Counted from the first letter of the stretch, positions 18,909 through 27,518 are shown. The stretch: 39,016 nucleotides of DNA from Chitinophagaceae bacterium (GCA_004322015.1 SCQT01000236.1:1-39016), one strand, 5' to 3'. The notes: generated from the letters alone by a model not told the origin. Numbers and translations are program-made.

Positions 18909-19571
18909 TTATTTTTCTTTCTTATGCTTGAGTACTCTCGCTTCAAGGTAAAAGATAATCTCTTCTGCAATATTGGTAATCTGATCTCCGACACGTTCTA
19001 ACTTTTGAATAATGGAATGTACATAGAGTGCTTCATGGAAGTTATGAGTATCATTCTCCACAAAGGTGTTAAGGATTTTGCCCGCATAACGGTTTATGAT
19101 GTCCAGCGTTTCATCCTTCTGAAACAGGCTGCGAGCGAGGACAACATCTTCCTTTTCAAAAGCCTGTTTTGATTCCCGTACCATGCCGATCGTGCTATCC
19201 AACATTGCAGTCAATTGTGTTTTTGCCAGAATATCTTTATTGAAAGGTACCTTTAACGTGATGACATACCTGGCAATTCCTTCTGCATAATCGCCAATGC
19301 GCTCGAGATTATAGTTAATTTTAAGGACAGCCAATACAAAACGAAGATCCACCGCTACCGGAGTGTATAATGCAAAAATATTCTCACAATCCGTATCTAT
19401 CTTCAGCTCATAGCCATTGACACGTTTTTCTTTTTGCATCACTTCTCTTGCCAGTCCCTGGTCAAAGTTTATGAGAGAAAGTTGTGCTTTTTCCAATTGG
19501 GAATAGGCCAGGTCCCACATTTGGATCAGTCCACTCTTTAATGCTTTTAATTCATTTTCCAGTTGTGTCAT
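18909..19571 (-). CDS. phoU: PhoU phosphate signalling protein
   Basis: Two-lobed all-helical PhoU protein that links Pst transporter status to the sensor kinase and dampens Pho signalling. Family features: LIQMWDLAYSQLEKA near the start, VNGYELKIDTDCENIFALYTPVAVDLRFVLAVLKINYNLERIGDYAEGIAR (the first metal-binding helix region, quoted here in pieces as VNGYELKID, PVAVDLRF and NLERIGDYAEG), and the second-lobe KLERVGDQITNIAEE. 220 residues, the expected length. It lies between pstB and the response regulator in the operon, with the usual gene order. Cytoplasmic. Confidence 0.93.
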   Translation of the reverse strand: MTQLENELKALKSGLIQMWDLAYSQLEKAQLSLINFDQGLAREVMQKEKRVNGYELKIDTDCENIFALYTPVAVDLRFVLAVLKINYNLERIGDYAEGIARYVITLKVPFNKDILAKTQLTAMLDSTIGMVRESKQAFEKEDVVLARSLFQKDETLDIINRYAGKILNTFVENDTHNFHEALYVHSIIQKLERVGDQITNIAEEIIFYLEARVLKHKKEK

Positions 19572-19582
19572 AGTGAAATTAT

Positions 19583-20340
19583 TTAACTAAACCTTCCGGT
19601 AATATAATCTTGTGTACGCTTATCTTTGGGGCTGGTGAACATTTGTTTGGTGTCGTCATATTCAGCCAGCTCACCCATATAAAAAAAGGCTGTTTTGTCG
19701 CTGATCCTTGCCGCCTGCTGCATATTATGTGTCACTATGATGATCGTATAATTTTTTTCAGCTCAATTAACAAGTCTTCAATGCTGGAGGTCGAAATAGG
19801 ATCCAGCGCGGAGGTGGGTTCATCCAACAATAATACGTCTGGCTTCATCGCGATAGCCCGTGCAATACAAAGACGTTGCTGCTGTCCGCCCGAAAGAAAA
19901 GATCCTTTCCTACGCAAGGTGCTCCTTACTTCCATCCACAATGCAGCCTTGCGTAAAGAATCTTCCACCATGTCATCCTTTTCGGATCTGCTGATTTTTC
20001 TTCCATTCAATTTATAGCCGGCAATGACGTTACCATAAATGCTCATGTTAGGAAAAGGATTGGGATGCTGAAAGACCATTCCTATTTTCAAACGTACTAG
20101 AATAGGATGCATGTCATAAATCTCATCAGCATATAATCGCACGCTCCCTTCTGTCCTTGCGCCTAGGGTTAGTTCATGCATCCGGTTAATACATCGTAAA
20201 AAAGTGGTTTTACCACAACCGGATGGCCCCATGACCGCAATTAAACTATTTTTTGGAATATCTACTGTCACGGATTTAACCACATGGTTATCTCCAAACC
20301 AGGCATTAAAATTTTCACTTTTTATAATTGTACTCTCCAT
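19583..20340 (-). CDS. pstB: PstB phosphate-import ATPase, apparent frameshift
   Basis: ATPase of the Pst high-affinity phosphate importer. Walker [11 protein letters not shown]-loop region VFQHPNPFP, signature [14 protein letters not shown] and Walker [13 protein letters not shown] are all intact. After IELKK the zero frame ends at TAG (19735), but the -1 frame continues exactly as PstB should: [20 protein letters not shown], then [15 protein letters not shown] and YITGRFS, stopping at TAA (19583-19585). The junction is an A7 run (T7 on the plus strand, 19752-19758); with A8 the gene would be 252 residues, the normal length. The shifted part holds the H-loop His, so the truncated form should be inactive. 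ATG 20340 is chosen as the start; it overlaps pstA by 19 nt. Confidence 0.9.
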
Positions 20341-21170
20341 CTTTTGGTTGCCAGTTTCGTTAAAATATTTAATAGAAGAATCCAAATCAGTAATATCATA
20401 GCAGCACCCCATGCCATGTTATGCCATTGGTTATACGGACTGATCGCATAATTATAGATCATCAGCGGTAAGCTTTGCATGGGCTTGAAAATATTTACAT
20501 TCATATATGGATTTCCAAATGCCGTAAACAAAAGCGGAGCTGTTTCGCCGGCAATCCTGGCTACCGCCAGCAATGCCCCTGATAATATTCCGCTCAGTCC
20601 GCAGGGAACGATTACTTTCAACATTGTGCGGTGATAGGGAACTCCCAAGGCTAATGCCGCCTCTTTGAAGGAGTTTGGGATACGCAGCAAGGTTTCTTCT
20701 GTGATGCGCACTAAAATCGGAAGCATCATGATGGCTAACGCAAGGCTACCCGAAAGTGCAGAGAAACCTTCCATGGGTTTCACTATCCAAAAATATACGA
20801 CTATCCCGGTAACGACAGAGGGAATACCCTGCACAATATCTGCTGAAAGCCTGCTCCAATAAGCTAATTTTTTATCTTTATTTTCACTCAAATAAATGCC
20901 GCCAAGAATGCCCAACGGAATAGCAATAACAGCAGCAACCAGTACAATGATTACGCTCCCCGAAAGCGCATTAGCTATGCCTCCTCCTGCTTCTCCCACC
21001 GGCATGGGAAGGCGTATCAGAAAATGCCAGTTGATTTCCTTTGTTCCTTTACTAACAATATAATACAGAATACAGAGTAAAGGAACAGTACAAAGGAGGG
21101 AAAAGAAAATAACAACGCTTTTAAACAGCGTACTTTTTGTTTTTCGATATTGGATAACCACTGCATTCAT
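20322..21170 (-). CDS. pstA: PstA phosphate ABC transporter permease
   Basis: Inner-membrane permease half of the Pst importer. Several hydrophobic membrane segments are visible, including the first ([20 protein letters not shown]) and the [21 protein letters not shown] helix. The ABC permease EAA loop contacting PstB reads [21 protein letters not shown] (given here as [13 protein letters not shown], about residues 190-202). [20 protein letters not shown] is characteristic of PstA/PstC. 282 residues. It starts 3 nt after pstC and overlaps pstB, indicating tight coupling. Confidence 0.94.
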   Translation of the reverse strand: MNAVVIQYRKTKSTLFKSVVIFFSLLCTVPLLCILYYIVSKGTKEINWHFLIRLPMPVGEAGGGIANALSGSVIIVLVAAVIAIPLGILGGIYLSENKDKKLAYWSRLSADIVQGIPSVVTGIVVYFWIVKPMEGFSALSGSLALAIMMLPILVRITEETLLRIPNSFKEAALALGVPYHRTMLKVIVPCGLSGILSGALLAVARIAGETAPLLFTAFGNPYMNVNIFKPMQSLPLMIYNYAISPYNQWHNMAWGAAMILLIWILLLNILTKLATKRWRVQL

Positions 21171-21173
21171 ATA

Positions 21174-22127
21174 TCACATCTTACTGAATCTTTTAATAAT
21201 ACTTTTACCTGCAATATTAATAATCGCAGTTACTAAGAATAATACCAGTCCTAATTCTATCAAAGCGGAAAGATAAACAGACCCTGCCGCCTCCGTAAAT
21301 TCATTGGCAACCACACTTGCCATGGTATTACCCGGAGCAAAAATATTCTTAGGTATACGGCTGCTGTTACCAATGACCATTGTTACTGCCATCGTTTCTC
21401 CCAGCGCTCTTCCAAGTGATAATAATATCCCTGCCAACAACCCTGATTTAGCATAAGGAAATATCACAGTGCGAATTACTTCATAACGGATGGCGCCCAG
21501 GGAATAAGCCGCTTCTTTTAGCTTTAAAGGAGTCATCTTCACTATTTCCAGCCCCATAGAAGCTGCATACGGAATGACCATCACCGATAAGATCAGGGAG
21601 GCTGTCAAAATACCCACTCCATAAGGTAATACGGCTGTTTTCATTTCCATCTGGCGAACAATGGGAACCAATACAAACAGCCCCCAAAATCCATAAATGA
21701 CAGAAGGTATGGCGGCAATAAGCTCAATGGCATTTTTTAATAAGTTGGAAAACCATCCTTTCGGATAATATTCTCCTAAAAACAAAGCGATGGAAACTGA
21801 AAATGGAATTGAAATAATCAGCGCCAGAAAAGAAGTGATCAGTGTTCCCAATAAAAAAGGATAAGCGCCAAAGATATTATTGACTGGATCCCAGGTTTTA
21901 CCATAGAGAAAACGAATACCCAGCGCTTTAAAAGATGGAATAGAGCCAATGATCAAGGTAATGAAAAAAGCCATGACCAAAATGATCAGGCTTATAGCAG
22001 CAATAATCAGCGTTTTCCTAAACCGGCTCTCTTTCTTAATCTCATATACAACGTCTTTCATAGCATGTTTTGCTTTCCTCCTTTTTAATAAAGGCTTCTC
22101 AGGTTGTCCAATCAACGTATTATCCAT
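21174..22127 (-). CDS. pstC: PstC phosphate ABC transporter permease
   Basis: Second permease of the Pst importer. A charged N-terminal cytoplasmic stretch (about 1-35) precedes the first membrane helix (TLIIAAISLIILVMAFFITL). Family motifs include IELIAAIPSVIYGFWGLFVL and the EAA loop KEAAYSLGAIRYEVIRTVIF (about residues 205-224), then GRALGETMAVTMVIGNS. 317 residues, typical. It lies 8 nt after pstS and 3 nt before pstA. Confidence 0.94.
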   Translation of the reverse strand: MDNTLIGQPEKPLLKRRKAKHAMKDVVYEIKKESRFRKTLIIAAISLIILVMAFFITLIIGSIPSFKALGIRFLYGKTWDPVNNIFGAYPFLLGTLITSFLALIISIPFSVSIALFLGEYYPKGWFSNLLKNAIELIAAIPSVIYGFWGLFVLVPIVRQMEMKTAVLPYGVGILTASLILSVMVIPYAASMGLEIVKMTPLKLKEAAYSLGAIRYEVIRTVIFPYAKSGLLAGILLSLGRALGETMAVTMVIGNSSRIPKNIFAPGNTMASVVANEFTEAAGSVYLSALIELGLVLFLVTAIINIAGKSIIKRFSKM

Positions 22128-22135
22128 CGTATAGC

Positions 22136-23272
22136 TTATTTATTATTTCCGGGTAAAATAGGTCTCCCGTTATAAGTAGCTGATCTTAAAATATTTTCTG
22201 CTACGGTGGTTGCTTCGGGAGAAAGAGGCGCGTAATACAATCCCGGGCAATATTGCTGTCCCTGATGAATATTCCACCATAATAAATTCAGTAGATTCTC
22301 CGCTCTCTTTTCAGAACGGTTATTATAGTCCTGCTCCTTATAAATCAATGCCCATGTAAATCCGCTGATAGGATAACCATTGGCAGCATCTGTATTTGTC
22401 AAGGAAACTTTACTGTCAGCCGGTAACTGTACATTGCCTGCTGCGCTGGTGGAAGCGATGGAAGGTGTAATATAGTTACCGCTTTTATTCTCTATTTTGG
22501 CAAACAGCATTTTATTCTGAATGGCATAAGCCAGTTCTATATATCCAATTCCGCCGGGCGTCTGTTTGATCAAACCGGATACACCCTCATTTCCTTTTCC
22601 ACCCAATCCCACAGGCCAATTGACTGCAGTGCCTTTCCCGACTTTTGATTGCCACTCGGAGCTGATCTTGGATAAATAATCGGTAAAAATATTGGTAGTT
22701 CCGCTGCCATCTGAACGATGGGCTACGGCTATCAGCATCGCTCGCAGTTGTACACCGGGATTGATGCTCGTTATTTTAGGATCATTCCATTTTGTAATCT
22801 GTCCCAAATAGATGCCGGCGATTACATCCGGTGTTAACTTCAGTGTGTCAGTAACTCCCGGAATGTTATAGCTTATTACCACTGCACCTGAACACATGGG
22901 AATATGCAGCACGTCTGCCCCCATACTTTTTGTCTGCTCATCTGTAAGCGGTGCATCCGAATCCCCAAAATCAACCGTTTTATTTTTAAGTTGAAGAATA
23001 CCGCCACCTGATCCGATGGATTGGTAATTGATTTTAATGCCTGCCTGTTGATTATACACATAAAACAGCTTGGAAAATAAGGGATAGACAAAAGTGCTTC
23101 CTGCCCCCAATAAAGTATTGTCATCATTATTTGATGATGCAGAAGTATTACTACCGCTTTTAGTTGAATTACTTCCAGAACCTCCGTTACAGGACAGCAT
23201 CAATAGACTTATACCACTAAGCAGTATTGCTACCACTATAAGAATTTTTAATTTCAATTGTTTTGAGTTCAT
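22136..23272 (-). CDS. pstS: PstS phosphate-binding lipoprotein
   Basis: Periplasmic phosphate-binding component of the Pst importer, first gene of the operon. It has a type II signal with LMLSC (Cys28), then a Ser/Asn/Gly-rich linker (about 30-52), then the PstS core: LLGAGSTFVYPLF, YQSIGSGGGI, VDFGDSDAPLT and RSDGSGTTNIFTDYL, which supply the phosphate-binding Ser/Thr, Asp and Arg residues. 378 residues, slightly long owing to the linker. A predicted Pho box lies directly upstream. Being a lipoprotein rather than a free periplasmic protein is usual in this phylum. Confidence 0.95.
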   Translation of the reverse strand: MNSKQLKLKILIVVAILLSGISLLMLSCNGGSGSNSTKSGSNTSASSNNDDNTLLGAGSTFVYPLFSKLFYVYNQQAGIKINYQSIGSGGGILQLKNKTVDFGDSDAPLTDEQTKSMGADVLHIPMCSGAVVISYNIPGVTDTLKLTPDVIAGIYLGQITKWNDPKITSINPGVQLRAMLIAVAHRSDGSGTTNIFTDYLSKISSEWQSKVGKGTAVNWPVGLGGKGNEGVSGLIKQTPGGIGYIELAYAIQNKMLFAKIENKSGNYITPSIASTSAAGNVQLPADSKVSLTNTDAANGYPISGFTWALIYKEQDYNNRSEKRAENLLNLLWWNIHQGQQYCPGLYYAPLSPEATTVAENILRSATYNGRPILPGNNK

Positions 23273-23304
23273 TGTAATTGTTTTTAAATAATTAAATTAT
23301 GCTG

Positions 23305-23350
23305 CAAAAAAACGATAAGAGTATTAATTGAATGTTACTGAATTATTAAA
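23305..23350 (-). promoter_or_regulatory. Predicted Pho box and promoter of the pst operon
   Basis: Reading the minus strand, TTAA starts at 23349, GTAA at 23338 and TTAA at 23327 (11-nt steps); TTTG starts at 23308, 19 nt after the third core. Its position before pstS ties the motif to phosphate control. Confidence 0.78.
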
Positions 23351-23492
23351 TTAAGGTAAATTTTTGGCAGTTAGAATAAAACATCTAAGTATTCCAAGGA
23401 TAGAAAATTCGATATTCAGATAGGTTGCACTATGAGGAAAGATATTTGTAGCCAAAAGCTGTAAATATGTTCTATAGTATTGACATTACAGA

Positions 23493-23936
23493 GTCCGTAA
23501 AGCATTTGATACAAAAGAAAAGTGCCTGGAATATTTATGTTCTTTTAAATGGACAGATGGATTGTGGTGTGACTAGTGTGGGTCACCAAAGAAGAAAGAA
23601 GTAGTCATGGCCATAGAACTAAAAAACGAGGAGATTTATCGTCGTTATACTCGTCATATCAAAGGAACGAGTACCAAATAACTCGATCCATTCTTTCAGC
23701 AGCATATTGACCGGCAAGCAGTGGAACGAACCGATGGATAGAGAGGATACCACCTTTTAAATCAAAATGATAAAAACCTGTATTAGCAAAACAGTAAGCA
23801 GGGCAAAACCGTTTACTTATTCTATTGCCAGATACTGATGCCGAAAGCGTGGCTGAGAGGAATTCGTCATCGGGTTAGCCATTTAGAACCTTACCTTAAT
23901 GAATTCACTTACAGGTTTAAAGAGCAAATAATGTAA
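23493..23936 (+). pseudogene. IS1595-family transposase remnant with internal deletion
   Basis: One reading frame throughout encodes recognisable IS1595 pieces. The zinc-ribbon start is FDTKEKCLEYLCSFKWTDG, then WCD-stop-CGSPKK; then, apparently after loss of about 100 residues, VVMAIELKNEEIYRRYTRHI, LDPFFQQHIDRQAVERTDG, and finally KAWLRGIRHRVSHLEPYLNE with FTYRFKEQ at the C-terminus. Four in-frame stops (TAG, TAA, TAG, TAG) interrupt it; at least one replaces the Trp expected in TDGWRGY. The flanking sequence to 24046 has no gene. It lies between the pst promoter and the propeller gene and belongs to the same family as the fragment at 849-1178. Confidence 0.75.
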
Positions 23937-24046
23937 AAGAAATATTCAATAACCTGCTTAACCGTATGATAAATCATGAACCAGTATATCTTAAAAACAT
24001 AAATTTATATTGGGGTGGCTACTATATAATATATTATTCTGCAAGT

Positions 24047-25057
24047 TTATTTCAAACGATATACAAGGATCTTGAAAGTGCCGGGTACCTCATGGCGGTG
24101 ATCGGCTTCAAAATCAGCGCAGCTAAAATAAATTTTATGCGTTTGCAGATCCAGTGTCATGGTCTTTGCCCGGTATTGGGTAGCGATGGTCTGGATCACA
24201 GCATACTCATCGGGAGTCTTTTGCTGTATCACCGTGGCAGTGGCATCCCCATTGGAACAAATCACCAAATGGGTCACAGGGTCATACACCACTGCATCTA
24301 CACCGGCTCCGATAGACACGGTAGTAATCACTCTCCCAGTTGTTGCATCTACCACACTCATCCCCTTATTTCCTCTGCAAACAGTAAACAGCCGTTGATC
24401 TTTCGCATCGAGTGCGAGCCCTGTCGGCCCTTCACAAGGTGTTAGCGAATAAGTACCGATCACTTTAAAAGTGCTGGCGTTGATCACATCCAGGCTATTC
24501 TTATCTTCCAGGTTATTGAATATTTTTCCTTTACCATTGGAAACAGCAAATTCAGGGCTTCCTCCTAATTCAATAGTCCTTTCTACCTTCATAGTTACAG
24601 GATTAATTACTGTAGTATTTTGCCCATCTCCCTCAAAAGAGAATATTTTCTTCGACCAGGAATCGTATAGGATGCAATCGCAATCCGGGCTTCCCAACGG
24701 CATGGTTTTAATGATTTTCAGGGTACGGGTGTTGAATACGATGATGGCATCTGCGCCGCCGTCGGTGATAAATCCCCTGTGCAGCTTATCAATCACCGTA
24801 ATTCCATGCACCTTCTTCATGTTTTTAATAGAGCTGATATACCGGTCGTTCCGTACATCAATCACATCCACAGCAGCACCATGGGAGGCATACAGCCTTT
24901 TTGACTGCTGATCAAGGTACACGTAGTCATAATAGTTATTACCAGGCAGTGATATCTTCTTTTCGAAAACATATTGATGCTGCGCCTGTGCCCAGGAAAA
25001 AGCAGTGAATGTCAGGATAAAAGCAGCGGCAAGCGAACAAGAGATCAGTTTTTTCAT
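24047..25057 (-). CDS. YncE-like beta-propeller protein, secreted
   Basis: N-terminal signal peptide (LISCSLAAAFILTFTAFSWAQ) followed by YVTN/YncE-type repeats over the whole 336 residues: YVYLDQQSKRLYASHG, VDVIDVRNDRYISSIK, DAIIVFNTRTLKIIKTMPLG, TTVINPVTMKVERTIELGGS, LDVINASTFKVIGTYSL and MSVVDATTGRVITTVSIG. No catalytic domain is attached. Molecular role unknown; propellers of this family bind ligands or partners in the periplasm. It is divergent from the truncated TonB receptor (185 nt between starts), and a similar propeller is fused to the phosphoesterase at 13672, so a tie to phosphorus uptake is possible. A TATTTTTG promoter element is visible upstream, but its repeats do not fit the Pho-box spacing. 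Confidence 0.82.
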   Translation of the reverse strand: MKKLISCSLAAAFILTFTAFSWAQAQHQYVFEKKISLPGNNYYDYVYLDQQSKRLYASHGAAVDVIDVRNDRYISSIKNMKKVHGITVIDKLHRGFITDGGADAIIVFNTRTLKIIKTMPLGSPDCDCILYDSWSKKIFSFEGDGQNTTVINPVTMKVERTIELGGSPEFAVSNGKGKIFNNLEDKNSLDVINASTFKVIGTYSLTPCEGPTGLALDAKDQRLFTVCRGNKGMSVVDATTGRVITTVSIGAGVDAVVYDPVTHLVICSNGDATATVIQQKTPDEYAVIQTIATQYRAKTMTLDLQTHKIYFSCADFEADHRHEVPGTFKILVYRLK

Positions 25058-25178
25058 AAACTTTTTTTAAGTGTAAAGGTTTTTTGAGATGTAAAATTCA
25101 AAAATAAATCTGAAGAAATTCTGACGTTTTTCCGGATTAACTATGTTTAATAATTTGATCATAATAAGGTCATCATTT

Positions 25179-25224
25179 TATAACACTAAAGAAATAATAG
25201 AGTAATACTGCCCATATACTTTTG
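25179..25224 (+). promoter_or_regulatory. Weak Pho-box-like promoter of the truncated receptor gene
   Basis: ATAA (25180), GAAA (25191) and GTAA (25202) keep the 11-nt phase, and TTTG starts at 25221, 19 nt after the third. The middle core has drifted, and the -7 element TACTTTTG is a perfect consensus match, unlike the four strong sites. Confidence 0.45.
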
Positions 25225-25242
25225 CCGGGAAAATATGCTGAT

Positions 25243-26247
25243 ATGAAATCAATAATATTACATCTGTTTTTTTTCCTCTTTTTATGGCACATCTCTTTTG
25301 CCCAAAGTGAAGTCCTTAGAGGAGCTGTTTATGACAACCAGAGCGGGACGCCGCTTGCCGGCGCTGTTATACGGATAGATAAAACTTCCTACGGCGGGGT
25401 CAGCAACAAGCGCGGCCAATTTGAGTTCAAGAATGTCCCTCCGGGCAGGTACACTTTGGTTGTAGAATACATTGGTTATTATCTTAAAAGAACCGAAGTG
25501 ACTATTCATCCAGGTGAGAACTCCTTTTTAAAGATCGAATTGATAAGCAATGTGAATCATCTCAGCACGCTCGAAGTTTTCGGCAAATTAGATGAAACCT
25601 CAGAAGCAGCTTCCCGGGTATCGGAAAAAGAAGCCAGTAATATAACCAATATTATTTCCGCCAATGCGATGCGGCGGTCGCCGGATATCAACGCGGCTAA
25701 TGTGCTGCAAAGGCTTTCAGGTATAACCCTTCAAAAAAACAGTGCTTCAGATGAATCCTATGCGATCATCCGGGGAATGGAGCCACGTTACAACAATACA
25801 CTTGTGAACGGAATAAAGATCGCTAGTTCTGATGAAAAGTCGGGATTCATTGCCTTGAATATTATCCCTTCCGGGCTGCTTGAAAGGATTACAGTGGATA
25901 AATCCCTGATGCCAGATATGGAAGGGGATGCAATCGGAGGAACGGTGGATCTGATCATGAAAAATGCTCCGGATTCCCTTGCATTGAAAGCTAATGCCTC
26001 CCTCGGCTATAACCAGTTTTTCTTTCAACGTGGCTTCACCTGGTTTCCTAAATCAGAGATACAGGCATTGAGTCCGTTGCAGAGAAACCCTGCCGGCTAT
26101 GCTGCAAAACCGAACGATTTTTCGCGTTCCAACCTTGACTTTTCGTTCCCGGCAAGCCCCCCCTTTCGTAAGCGGAGCCCAAATAATGTATTACTATCCT
26201 TACAATTAGACTTTCCCGTGTGTTATCAATTTTCTGTATTGCTTTAA
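25243..26247 (+). pseudogene. Truncated TonB-dependent receptor (paralogue of the 9615 gene)
   Basis: Start at ATG 25243, giving a signal peptide (KSIILHLFFFLFLWHISFAQ). The regulatory-like domain and plug are intact and closely parallel the 9615 receptor: SPDINAANVLQRLSGITLQ, SYAIIRGMEPRYNNTLVNG, MPDMEGDAIGGTVDL and PLQRNPAGYAAKPNDFSRSN. Similarity stops near residue 300, just after SNLDF (about 26142); the remaining 30-odd codons are unrelated and overlap the 3' end of the opposite-strand transferase gene. About 600 residues of barrel are missing, so it cannot form a channel. A simple frameshift does not explain this, because no barrel sequence follows in any frame. A deletion joining it to the arsenosugar cassette, or a mis-assembly, is likely. 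Confidence 0.85.
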
Positions 26248-26904
26248 TAATACACTCTGTGAAAACCCGAGATAATATAAAAGATAAATATAGAAGAATA
26301 TTCCCATTAGCCGATAATGGCCATTCTCAATAAATTTCCTGGCCGAGGTGGTAAGATAAGAGGGGATTACTTTAAACTTTCCGAGTTTCTTTAGCCTTCG
26401 GACAATTTCCTGATCTTCCATGATGATACATTTCTCATTAAAGCCCCCGATACGGTCAAAAAGTCCTTTTCTGACAAATAAGCTTTGATCGCCAAAACGT
26501 ATCAATGCCGAATGAAATCTTGTAAACCATGCTACCACTTTCAAAAAACACTGTGGATGATCAAAACGCAGGCGAAAACATCCGCAATCATATTTGCTTT
26601 CAACAGATTTTATGATAAGAGAAACAAAGTTGCATGGAGGCATAGAATCAGCATGAAGAAAATATAAAACAGGTTCTTTAGCCCCGGCTGCACCATAATT
26701 CATCTGTGCAGCTCTGCCTTTTTTAGGGGAAATGATTGTCCGGGCGCCGGCAGCTTTTGCTTCTTCAACTGTATTGTCATTGCTTCCTCCATCACAAACA
26801 ATTATTTCACTCACCTGATTTATATCGTTACAACCAGCCAGATAATGAAGTGTTTTTCCGATAACTCCCGCTTCATTATAAGCAGGTATAATGATGCTGA
26901 TCAT
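26206..26904 (-). CDS. TIGR04283-type GT2 glycosyltransferase (arsenosugar/rSAM-associated)
   Basis: Family 2 glycosyltransferase. It begins SIIIPAYNEAGVIGKTLHYL, has the nucleotide-binding VCDGGSNDNTVEEA, KGRAAQMNYGA and the metal-binding LHADSMPP (DxD-like), and MEDQEIVRRLKKLGKF near the end with a C-terminal hydrophobic segment (GIFFYIYLLYYLGFSQ). 232 residues. This matches the transferase that accompanies ArsS-type radical SAM enzymes. The start lies 4 nt after the stop of the TIGR04282-type gene. The last codons overlap the end of the truncated receptor on the other strand. Confidence 0.85.
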   Translation of the reverse strand: MISIIIPAYNEAGVIGKTLHYLAGCNDINQVSEIIVCDGGSNDNTVEEAKAAGARTIISPKKGRAAQMNYGAAGAKEPVLYFLHADSMPPCNFVSLIIKSVESKYDCGCFRLRFDHPQCFLKVVAWFTRFHSALIRFGDQSLFVRKGLFDRIGGFNEKCIIMEDQEIVRRLKKLGKFKVIPSYLTTSARKFIENGHYRLMGIFFYIYLLYYLGFSQSVLLKQYRKLITHGKV

Positions 26905-26908
26905 AATC

Positions 26909-27499
26909 CTAATTCTTTAAAAGATACAGATCTTTTTCTTCATCCAGATCGCTTAAAATCGGCAGCAGCCTGTATTTAAGGCTTGCCGACTTTACATCAT
27001 GAATAGTGTCAGCGAATACGTTTTGGGTGCTCCAATGTTTATTGATGAAAAATTGCGTGTAAAGATATTGCATCCCAATCAAATAATATCCTCCATCTGT
27101 GGCAGGGCCAATGACAATGTTATGATGCCCCAGAAAATCAAATGCATTTTCCAAAATTGAGATATTCAGTTGTGGGCAATCGCTTCCAATAAGGCAAATA
27201 TTTTTATTCTCATTTTTAAATTCATTTTTAAAAGTGTGGGACATTCTTTCCCCAAGATCATTTCCTTGCTGTTGCGCTTGTCTGTAACCAGCCTGGCTCC
27301 ATTGGTCCGATTCGGGAATGAAGTCTGAATAATAAACGACTTTATCACAGGAAAGCCCAATAGTGATATTAAAAGTATGAGATAGAAGCTGATCATAAGC
27401 AGCCAACGTTTTTTCCTCACCGATAGTTTTTGCCAGACGAGTTTTTACTTTTCCAGGAATACGGTTTTTGACAAAAATGATGAGCGTATTATTTGACAT
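26909..27499 (-). CDS. TIGR04282/DUF2064-type transferase (arsenosugar/rSAM-associated)
   Basis: GT-A-like nucleotidyl/glycosyltransferase fold. It opens LIIFVKNRIPGKVKTRLAKT, the signature of the DUF2064 family (with GxxKTRL), then DQWSQAGYRQAQQQGNDLGE, CLIGSDCPQL (Asp pair of the metal site) and GPATDGGYYLIGM. 196 residues. It sits between the ArsS-like radical SAM gene (19-nt gap) and the GT2 gene (4-nt gap), the standard arrangement. Substrate unproven; the family is thought to act in arsenosugar assembly. Confidence 0.85.
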   Translation of the reverse strand: MSNNTLIIFVKNRIPGKVKTRLAKTIGEEKTLAAYDQLLSHTFNITIGLSCDKVVYYSDFIPESDQWSQAGYRQAQQQGNDLGERMSHTFKNEFKNENKNICLIGSDCPQLNISILENAFDFLGHHNIVIGPATDGGYYLIGMQYLYTQFFINKHWSTQNVFADTIHDVKSASLKYRLLPILSDLDEEKDLYLLKN

Positions 27500-27518
27500 A
27501 AATCAGCATTTTTATTCT

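Noticed and set aside
18899-18994. N-terminal extension of the response regulator
   Set aside because: The extra 32 residues are read from the end of phoU in another frame and do not resemble a receiver; ATG 18898 starts a normal receiver.
23493-23936. Stop-codon recoding (TAG as an amino acid) to rescue the IS1595 frame
   Set aside because: Neighbouring genes use TAG and TAA as ordinary stops, the frame also has an internal deletion, and decay is the simpler reading.
25058-25178. Pho box for the divergent propeller gene (start 25057)
   Set aside because: A TATTTTTG element is present on the minus strand, but TTAA words upstream are 10 nt apart and do not fall at -19/-30/-41 from TTTG.
26142-26247. 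Frameshift at the C7 run (26157-26163) as the cause of the receptor truncation
   Set aside because: Similarity is lost before the run, and no barrel sequence follows in any frame.
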